This document shows positions 58,104-64,000 of a DNA stretch of 64,000 nt, one piece after another. Both the position numbers and the translations under genes were made by a program. Under the pieces are notes generated by a model. That model had not been told where the DNA came from and did not search any database. It worked only from the letters and a program-made list of their open reading frames with translations. Numbering within the stretch: the stretch's first letter is position 1; every line of letters begins with the position of its first letter. Origin of the DNA: Antarcticirhabdus aurantiaca (GTDB lineage: Bacteria; Pseudomonadota; Alphaproteobacteria; Rhizobiales; Rhizobiaceae); NCBI RefSeq assembly GCF_009765365.1, contig NZ_VTOM01000003.1:1-64000 (forward strand). The letters run 5' to 3'.

Positions 58104-58745
58104 TCAGGCCAATGCCGCGAGATAGTCCATTGCCTCTCCGAGGCCGACCACGTCCGCGTACTTGGCGTCCATGTCGAATAGGCTCTGGTCGTGGGCGATC
58201 TTCGAACGATCTCCGACCGCTTCCCTCACGACAATCGGACGGAAGCCGTTCTGGAGAGCGTCGACGACGGACGCTCGAACGCAGCCGGAGGTCGTGCAAC
58301 CGGTCAGGATCAGCGTGTCGACCTGCGAGAAGACCAGCCTTGAAGCCAGGTCGGTTCCGAAGAAGCAGGATGCATACTTCTTGGTCAGGATCGAGTCGCC
58401 AGCCTCGTATCGCAGCCGCTCGTCGAGCTCCGGCCCACCGGATGCCGCCAACAACGTTCCGAGACCGCCCTGCTTCATGCGCCACACGCCCGCATCGCGA
58501 AGCTGCGCATCGTCGTAGCTCACCGTCGAGAAGATGACGGGGCCGCCGGCCTGGCGAACCCCTTCGGCAAGTCGGTTCGTCGCGTGAATCTGTTCTTGCA
58601 TATCGGAACCGAGTGGAAGCGCCGGATCGGTGAACGCCTTGATCAGGTCGACGGCCAGCAGTGCCGGCCGTCGGCCGAAGCCGATCCGCAGCCCGAAGCC
58701 CCGATCGGAGAAGAAGGCTCGTTCGCTGGTCGTCGCATCGGTCAT
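58104..58745 (-). CDS. Isochorismatase-fold amidohydrolase
   Basis: A 213-residue cysteine hydrolase of the isochorismatase/N-carbamoylsarcosine-amidase group. The acid ALLAVDLIKAFTDP, lysine in ILTKKYASCFFGT and nucleophilic cysteine in LTGCTTSGCVRASVVDAL form the expected Asp-Lys-Cys triad. Substrates in this family include N-carbamoyl compounds, maleamate and nicotinamide; none can be chosen. Its ATG overlaps the LysR stop by ATGA, so the two are translationally coupled. Confidence 0.88.
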   Translation of the reverse strand: MTDATTSERAFFSDRGFGLRIGFGRRPALLAVDLIKAFTDPALPLGSDMQEQIHATNRLAEGVRQAGGPVIFSTVSYDDAQLRDAGVWRMKQGGLGTLLAASGGPELDERLRYEAGDSILTKKYASCFFGTDLASRLVFSQVDTLILTGCTTSGCVRASVVDALQNGFRPIVVREAVGDRSKIAHDQSLFDMDAKYADVVGLGEAMDYLAALA

Positions 58746-59830
58746 CGATCGTCCTCCTTGTCCGGGCGCCGCGTGTCCCGGCACGCATCCGCGACGCGCC
58801 CGAGCCCGACGCTCGTCCGCCTCCCTGCACGGCTCGCATCCTGCGGGCCGCCGCTCGACAGGAGAAATTCGTGGTAGGCAGCTCTGATGGCATCCATCAG
58901 GCGCCGCTGCAAGAGCGACAGGCGCCGATTCCTCCGACGAATCAGGTACAGCGGGATGCCGATCGCCACGCCCGGCGTTTCCACGACACGCAGCGTGCCT
59001 CGTCTCAGATCCTCCCGCAACGCGCTCTCGAAGGAGAAGCTGACGCCCACGTCGGCTCGCACGGCGTGAAGGATCGGCTCGGGATGGCCGAACTCCAACG
59101 CGATGTTGCGCCGGACGATGCCGCAGGCTTTCAGCGCTTCGTCTTCGACGTCGCGAGCGATCTGTCCCGGCGGCGGAGCTATGTAGGGAAGTTCCGCCAG
59201 ATCTTCCCTGCTCGCGATCGTGCCGATGCGACGGGTGTCAGGTGCCGCCACAAGCCGAAGCGGCTCGGTCCACAGATGCTCCAGAACCAGATCTTCGGTG
59301 TTCTGGCGCCGATCGAGAATAGCCACGGAGAAGTCGCAGTCGCCGGATCGAACGCTCTCCATGGCGACCCGGGGATTGGAGATGCTCGTGGTGATGACGG
59401 CATCGGGGAACTGCCGATGGAAGCGGACGAGCACGTCGGGCAGCACGTAGGTCCCCGCCACCATCGACGCTCCCACCACGGCGCTGCCGGAAACGCCCGC
59501 CTCGAGTCCCGAGAGCTCGCGGGTCATCTCCGCGCTGCTGGCGATCATGTCTCCGGCCCAACGGTAGACGCACTCGCCCGCCTCCGTCAGCTCGATGTGG
59601 CGGCCGATCCGTCGCACCAGCGTGGTATCGAGACTGCGCTCCAGGCCGCGCACATGGGCGGTCACGGCCGGCTGCGCTATCGCCAGATGCTCCGCCGCCC
59701 GCGTTACGCTCGAAAAGTGTGCGACCGCGCAGAAGACCTCCAGCTTGTGGAGGGTCACATGCCCCGCGAAAGTCCGGGTGCGGCGCTCGCTGGCCTGCCT
59801 GCCCAGGTCTTTGGAAATGGATTGCTCCAT
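58742..59830 (-). CDS. LysR-family transcriptional regulator
   Basis: A 362-residue LysR-type regulator, longer than usual because of an N-terminal extension of about 25 residues and a charged tail. The HTH is TLHKLEVFCAVAHFSSVTRAAEHLAIAQPAVTAHV in order, then VRGLERSL, with an effector domain behind it. It faces the TRAP operon and precedes the amidohydrolase, and probably controls both. Its binding site should lie in 59831-60089, but none was clear by eye. Confidence 0.9.
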   Translation of the reverse strand: MEQSISKDLGRQASERRTRTFAGHVTLHKLEVFCAVAHFSSVTRAAEHLAIAQPAVTAHVRGLERSLDTTLVRRIGRHIELTEAGECVYRWAGDMIASSAEMTRELSGLEAGVSGSAVVGASMVAGTYVLPDVLVRFHRQFPDAVITTSISNPRVAMESVRSGDCDFSVAILDRRQNTEDLVLEHLWTEPLRLVAAPDTRRIGTIASREDLAELPYIAPPPGQIARDVEDEALKACGIVRRNIALEFGHPEPILHAVRADVGVSFSFESALREDLRRGTLRVVETPGVAIGIPLYLIRRRNRRLSLLQRRLMDAIRAAYHEFLLSSGGPQDASRAGRRTSVGLGRVADACRDTRRPDKEDDR

Positions 59831-60089
59831 CGATCGGCTCCCAAGGCCCGCCGCCGGCTACGGTCGGCTTCCGCCGCCCTTCGCCTTCGACGCATCCATA
59901 ACCTATCACATATCGATCGGCGCCGAATTCCTATTGGACCGGCGCATGCCTGCAGGTCAGTGTCGGCACGGCGACAAATGGCGCAAGAAGAGCGCTCGTC
60001 GCATGCCATTGCCAGGAACAGGGAGAGAACTGCACGGGGCAGCCTCGGCAGCCGCGCCTGGAACAATGACGAAGACCTTTGGGAGGAAC

Positions 60090-61088
60090 ATGGCCTTGAC
60101 GAACAACAGAACGCTACGCGGTTCGCTCGTGTCCGCGGCATGGATGGTCGTCCTCGCGACGACGGCGTCGGCGTCCGCCAGCGAACTGCGCATGATAAAC
60201 AGCTGGGATCCCAGCTATGTCGGCTCCAAGGAGATTTCCGAGCGGTTCATCGCCGGCGTCCGCGAGGCGAGCGGCGGGAATACCGTCATCACCACGATGG
60301 GCCCCGAGACGGTCCCGCCGTTCGAGCAGCTTCAGCCGGTGACGGCCGGCGTCTTCGACATGCTGTTCACCCACGGAGCCTACCATTTCGGCGACACCGG
60401 CATCGGCATGGCGATGGACGCGGTGGTGGGCACGCCCCAGCAGGTCCGCGATTCCGGTCTCTGGAAGATGGTCGACGAGCACTACAACCAGAGGGGACTG
60501 AAACTCGTCTCCCTGCCGACCATGCCCTCGGGCTATCATATCATTCTCCGCGAACCAATCGGGCCCGACGGGGGGCTGGCCGGGAGGACGATCCGTGCCA
60601 CGCCCGTCTACCATGGTCTGCTCGATCGCCTCGGCGCGTCTCCCGTCGTTCTGCCGGGAGGCGAGATCTACTCCGCGCTGGAGCGGGGCGTCGTGGACGG
60701 AGCCGCCTGGCCTTCGATCGGTGCGCTGGACTTCAGGTGGAACGAGGTCTCGGACCACTTCCTGCGTCCGACCTTCGGATCCGTGGCGCACCTCATCTTC
60801 ATGAACATGGACAAGTGGGAGTCCCTGCCACCCGAGGAGCAGTCCCTGCTTCTGGCCGAGGGACAAGATCTCGAGATCGAGGTCTACGAGCGCTTCAACG
60901 AGCTCGCGCGTACCGAGAAGCAGGCGCTCGAAGCCGCCGGAATGAGCGAGACCTCGCTTTCCCCGGAGAACGTCGCCGAATTGCCGGCCCAGTGGGCGAA
61001 CGGGGTATGGTCGGTCGTCGGCGAGAAGGACGGCGAGAAGGCCCAGCAGGCGCGGAACCTGGCTCTCGAAGCCGGTCTGACCAAGTAA
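60090..61088 (+). CDS. TRAP transporter substrate-binding protein (DctP-type)
   Basis: A 332-residue periplasmic binding protein. Signal peptide ending SASASELR (about residue 31), then the DctP fold: SWDPSYVGSKEISERFIAGV, a conserved arginine in RTIRATPVYHG, and YSALERGVVDGAAW. The arginine that holds the carboxylate in TRAP binding proteins should be the one in IRATPVY. ATG at 60090 has GGGAGG upstream; an ATG eight codons earlier is possible. First gene of the TRAP operon. Ligand unknown, probably an organic acid. Confidence 0.9.
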   Translation: MALTNNRTLRGSLVSAAWMVVLATTASASASELRMINSWDPSYVGSKEISERFIAGVREASGGNTVITTMGPETVPPFEQLQPVTAGVFDMLFTHGAYHFGDTGIGMAMDAVVGTPQQVRDSGLWKMVDEHYNQRGLKLVSLPTMPSGYHIILREPIGPDGGLAGRTIRATPVYHGLLDRLGASPVVLPGGEIYSALERGVVDGAAWPSIGALDFRWNEVSDHFLRPTFGSVAHLIFMNMDKWESLPPEEQSLLLAEGQDLEIEVYERFNELARTEKQALEAAGMSETSLSPENVAELPAQWANGVWSVVGEKDGEKAQQARNLALEAGLTK

Positions 61089-61101
61089 GAGAGCCGCCGC
61101 G

Positions 61102-61638
61102 ATGAGTGTATCTGGCGGGGCGACGCCGCGTGTCGGCGTCGCCGTGAAGTTTCTCGTCCACAAGCTGACGAAGCTCGGCCTCGCGCTCGGCGGGCTCGCT
61201 CTGGCGGCCATGACGGCGACCTACTGCTACGAGGTGGTCGTGCGATACGCCTTCAACGCGCCGACGAGGTGGGGCAGCGACGCGATCTCGTATCTTCTCT
61301 GCTGGTCGATCTTCCTCGTCATTCCCTCCCTGAGCGAGCAGCGGGCGCACGTCGCGATAACGCTGCTGACCGATCGTCGGGATCTGGCAGCGGCTCGCAT
61401 CCTCACGCGCGTCGCGGCACTTCTGGCTCTGGCAGCCTGCCTCGCCACCTTCCATGTCAGTCTGGGGGAGACCCTTCGGCAGGTCGAGCGGGACGTGAGC
61501 ACGATCGCCGCGATTCCCATACCGAAGTGGATCGTCTCGGCGCCCATCGCCTTCGGCTTCCTTCTCTCGGCGTTCCATTTCGCCGTAGCCGCATTCGAAA
61601 GAATGCCGCGCTCGAGCGACCCGAAGGTGCAGCTATGA
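61102..61638 (+). CDS. TRAP transporter small permease (DctQ-type)
   Basis: A 178-residue membrane protein with four predicted helices: KLGLALGGLALAAMTATYCY, a second hydrophobic run in SYLLCWSIFLVIPSL, VAALLALAACLATFHVSL and PIAFGFLLSAFHFAVAAF. The conserved RYAFNAPTRWGSDAISYL segment is typical. Its stop overlaps the large permease start by ATGA. Confidence 0.9.
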   Translation: MSVSGGATPRVGVAVKFLVHKLTKLGLALGGLALAAMTATYCYEVVVRYAFNAPTRWGSDAISYLLCWSIFLVIPSLSEQRAHVAITLLTDRRDLAAARILTRVAALLALAACLATFHVSLGETLRQVERDVSTIAAIPIPKWIVSAPIAFGFLLSAFHFAVAAFERMPRSSDPKVQL

Positions 61639-62942
61639 TCTCCGGCCCCTTGGTCGTTCTCCTGGCCGTTTGCCTGCTGCTCCTGCTCTTCATGATCGGC
61701 GTGCCGATATTTGCGGCATTCATCATCTGCAACATCATCGGCGTCTACTGGCTCATGGGAGTCAACGGCTTCGGTCTCTACGCCAACAGCATCTACGAGA
61801 CTGCGACCACCGCCTCCCTCGCCACCGTGCCGCTGTTCCTCCTGATCGGCGAGATCCTGTTCCGCGGCAAAGCCGTGGACGTCCTGTTCGATGCGGTGGA
61901 CAGAATCGTCCCGGGCGTCAGGGGACGCCAGCACTATCTGACGATTTGCCTGGCCACGGTCTTCGGCGCCTTGTCCGGAACCGCCATGGGCGTCGCGGCG
62001 ATGCTCGGACGTGCGATCCTTCCAGGCGTCCGGGAACGCAATCTCGACGTCAGGCTGGCGACAGGCGCCATTCTGGCCGGCGCCAGCCTCGCGCCCATCA
62101 TACCTCCGAGCGTTCTGGTGATCATCATCGGCACTCTCGCGGGCGTCTCCATCTCCTCGCTTCTGATCGCCGGCATCGTCCCGGGCCTGATGCTGGCGCT
62201 TCTCTTCGCCGCTTACATCTTCGTGAGAGTGCGGGTCGGCAGCATGGCCGAGGCGGAAGCCGTTCGGGTCGTCACCGACAACGCGATCAGCAGATCCCGA
62301 GCGCTGCTCCGCATCGCACCGTTCAGCATCATCTTCATCATGATCCTAGGCTTCATTCTCGGCGGGGTCGCGACGCCTTCCGAGGCGGCTGCGACAGGCG
62401 TCGTCGGCGCCCTGATCACGACGTGGATCTACGGAGGTCTCAGCTGGAGCGTCGTCTGGGAATCCCTGAAGTCCGCGATCGCGGTCGCGGCGATGATCCT
62501 TCTGATCATGGCGGCATCGAAGATGCTCGCCCAGCTTCTGGCATTCTCCGGTGGAACGGCCGCACTCACCTCGCTCGTGGTCGAACTCGGCTACGATCGA
62601 TGGGTCATGTTGTTCCTGCTGCTGGCGTTTCCCTTCATAGCCTGCATGTTCATAGATCAGATCGCCCTGATGCTTCTGATCATCCCGATCTACCAGCCGG
62701 TGCTGCAGGCTCTCGGGTTCGACCCGATATGGTTCTGGACGCTGTTTCTCATCAACATCACGCTGGGCGGTATGACGCCGCCCTTCGGATACACGATCTT
62801 CGCGCTCAAGGGCGCGGCCGACGATCTTTCCCTGTCCCAGATCTTCAGCGCGAGCTGGCCCTTCGTCGGGATCTTCGTCCTCGGCATGATCATCCTGGCA
62901 GTCGCGCCGCAGCTGACCACCTTCCTTCCCAACCTCATGTAG
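61635..62942 (+). CDS. TRAP transporter large permease (DctM-type)
   Basis: A 435-residue membrane protein with 12 or more hydrophobic helices, full length. ATVPLFLLIGEILFRG, the ALSGTAMGVAAMLGR region and IIPPSVLVIIIGTLAGVS are typical of the DctM ion-coupling subunit; IPIYQPVLQALGFDPIWF is also conserved. Works with the preceding small permease and binding protein. Confidence 0.93.
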   Translation: MISGPLVVLLAVCLLLLLFMIGVPIFAAFIICNIIGVYWLMGVNGFGLYANSIYETATTASLATVPLFLLIGEILFRGKAVDVLFDAVDRIVPGVRGRQHYLTICLATVFGALSGTAMGVAAMLGRAILPGVRERNLDVRLATGAILAGASLAPIIPPSVLVIIIGTLAGVSISSLLIAGIVPGLMLALLFAAYIFVRVRVGSMAEAEAVRVVTDNAISRSRALLRIAPFSIIFIMILGFILGGVATPSEAAATGVVGALITTWIYGGLSWSVVWESLKSAIAVAAMILLIMAASKMLAQLLAFSGGTAALTSLVVELGYDRWVMLFLLLAFPFIACMFIDQIALMLLIIPIYQPVLQALGFDPIWFWTLFLINITLGGMTPPFGYTIFALKGAADDLSLSQIFSASWPFVGIFVLGMIILAVAPQLTTFLPNLM

Positions 62943-62952
62943 GATCCTTCGC

Positions 62953-63720
62953 ATGTCTGACTTTCTTGGATTGAAGGATCGGGTGGCGCTGATCACCGGT
63001 GCCGGCCAGGGATTGGGACGCGCATACGCACTCGCCTACGCGCAGGCGGGCGCCGTGCCGATCATAGCCGATATCGACGCGAAGAAGGCCGCGACGGTGG
63101 CCGACGAACTCCGCAGCCTCGGCAAGGACTCTCTCGCCATCGAGGTGGACGTCGCCTCCGAACACTCGGTCGCGGACATGACGGCACGCGTTCTCGACCG
63201 GTTCGGGCGCATCGACATCCTCGTCAACAACGCCGCGATCTTCTCGACCTTGAAGATGCGACCCTTCGAGGAGATACCTCTGGACGAGTGGCGGCGGGTC
63301 ATCGACGTCAACGTCACAGGTTGCTTCCTGACGTCGAAGTCCGTGGCCGCTCCCATGCGCGAGGCTGGTTGGGGCCGCGTCATCCACATTTCGTCGGCCG
63401 CTTGGTCGATGGGTAGAGGGAACTATCTTCACTACACGACGAGCAAGGCCGCCCTGCTCGGCATGACGCGGTCGATGGCGCGGGAACTCGGCACTCACGG
63501 CATCACCGTCAACGCCATTCTGCCGGGCGCGACCCACACGGAGGTTTCTCGCGAGACCGTCAGTCCGGATCAGATGAACGCGTTTCTCGCCCAACGCTCG
63601 ATACCCCGGCTGGAGACGCCCGACGATCTCTGCGGAGCGTTGCTTTTCCTGAGTTCGGACGCCAGCGGCTTCGTGACGGGGCAGACCCTGACCGTCGACG
63701 GCGGCCTCAGCTACGAGTAG
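62953..63720 (+). CDS. Short-chain dehydrogenase/reductase
   Basis: A 255-residue SDR oxidoreductase, classical type: TGAGQGLGRAYA for nucleotide binding, Asp in IIADIDAKKA suggesting NAD preference, NNAAIF, serine in HISSAAWS (147-148) and Tyr161/Lys165 in HYTTSKAALLG. Closing VTGQTLTVDGGLSYE is usual. It is 10 bases after the TRAP permease, in the same operon, and probably oxidises the imported compound or its product. Confidence 0.92.
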   Translation: MSDFLGLKDRVALITGAGQGLGRAYALAYAQAGAVPIIADIDAKKAATVADELRSLGKDSLAIEVDVASEHSVADMTARVLDRFGRIDILVNNAAIFSTLKMRPFEEIPLDEWRRVIDVNVTGCFLTSKSVAAPMREAGWGRVIHISSAAWSMGRGNYLHYTTSKAALLGMTRSMARELGTHGITVNAILPGATHTEVSRETVSPDQMNAFLAQRSIPRLETPDDLCGALLFLSSDASGFVTGQTLTVDGGLSYE

Positions 63721-64000
63721 CTACCGACCGTGTCGGCGGTCTGCACCGTCCGCCGCACGTCCCTTTCTCCGGCCGCGCCCCGCAGCCCGAGGCGTCTGGA
63801 CGATCCGAGCGCCCGAAAGAAGCGGTGAACCGGGTGGTAGGGGAGCTGCCATCGCCGAACACGCGAAACGAGGGCGTCGGGTCGACTCGGTCGGCAGCTG
63901 GTGACGCTTCGCCGCAGCCGCCATGGCGTCAGGGGCCATCTTCGTCGGATGTGGCACGTCGGGCGTTTGCCGGTCACGCTGATTACCCGCTCGCAGGTCC
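63721..64000. other. Window end, no supported gene
   Basis: 280 bases after the SDR gene; short open frames on the minus strand are unrecognised and without start signals. Confidence 0.4.

Noticed and set aside
63711..63977. Minus-strand gene at the window end
   Set aside because: Arg/Pro-rich frame overlapping the SDR stop, no start signal or family resemblance.

Overview
The window is GC-rich, densely coded DNA from an alphaproteobacterium of the order Hyphomicrobiales (Rhizobiales). Several lineage markers support this: a GapR/DUF2312 protein, MucR, CpdR, an Omp10-like lipoprotein, a homospermidine synthase, a PcaQ-controlled pca operon with a fused pcaDC, and two perfect CtrA boxes (TTAA-N7-TTAA). 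The gene repertoire would suit an Aurantimonas/Aureimonas-like organism, but I cannot assign a genus from sequence alone.

Regions 1-34,600 look like core chromosome. They hold the start of pyruvate kinase with DUF1036, DUF1244 and gapR; an exbB-exbD-tonB energy-transduction operon behind a candidate RirA iron box; mucR; an M15-like (DUF882) envelope protein behind a CtrA box; a sigma-54-type response regulator with a variant GAFTGA loop; pepF, homospermidine synthase, omp10 and hemH; a beta-barrel protein; galU; a lytic transglycosylase and a DUF459 protein. They continue with gltB-gst-gltD, a threonine-aldolase-like enzyme, an RMF-like small protein, a small heat-shock protein with a ROSE-like 5' leader, a lysophospholipase-like hydrolase, a hisN-type phosphatase, an N-formylglutamate amidohydrolase and cpdR.

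At 34,542 a tRNA-Val(GAC) gene is followed by what looks like an integrated genetic element of about 8 kb (about 34,617 to 42,780). It has a tyrosine integrase and an overlapping excisionase-like gene, a divergent small helix-turn-helix protein with a CtrA box between them, and then a nearly continuous rightward operon. That operon encodes a soluble FtsH-like AAA+/M41 zinc protease, tiny ribbon-helix-helix-like or helical proteins (two of them paralogous), two calcineurin-like phosphoesterases, three more small acidic proteins (two sharing a motif) and a secreted cysteine-containing protein. There are no phage structural, replication or conjugation genes. This is the least explained and most interesting part of the window.

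Region 43,000-50,270 is patchy and partly decayed: a 5'-truncated sugar-ABC ATPase, a 3-hydroxyacyl-CoA dehydrogenase with an odd C-terminus, an NMT1-type binding protein, a RidA protein, a secreted esterase divergent from a TetR gene with a perfect palindromic operator, and two stretches of nearly 1 kb without a convincing gene. Region 50,273-57,481 is a complete protocatechuate branch of the beta-ketoadipate pathway (pcaQ divergent from pcaDC-H-G-I-J-F-B). Region 58,104-63,720 is a second catabolic locus: an isochorismatase-fold amidohydrolase and a LysR regulator facing a TRAP transporter (binding protein, small and large permease) and a short-chain dehydrogenase; its substrate is unknown.
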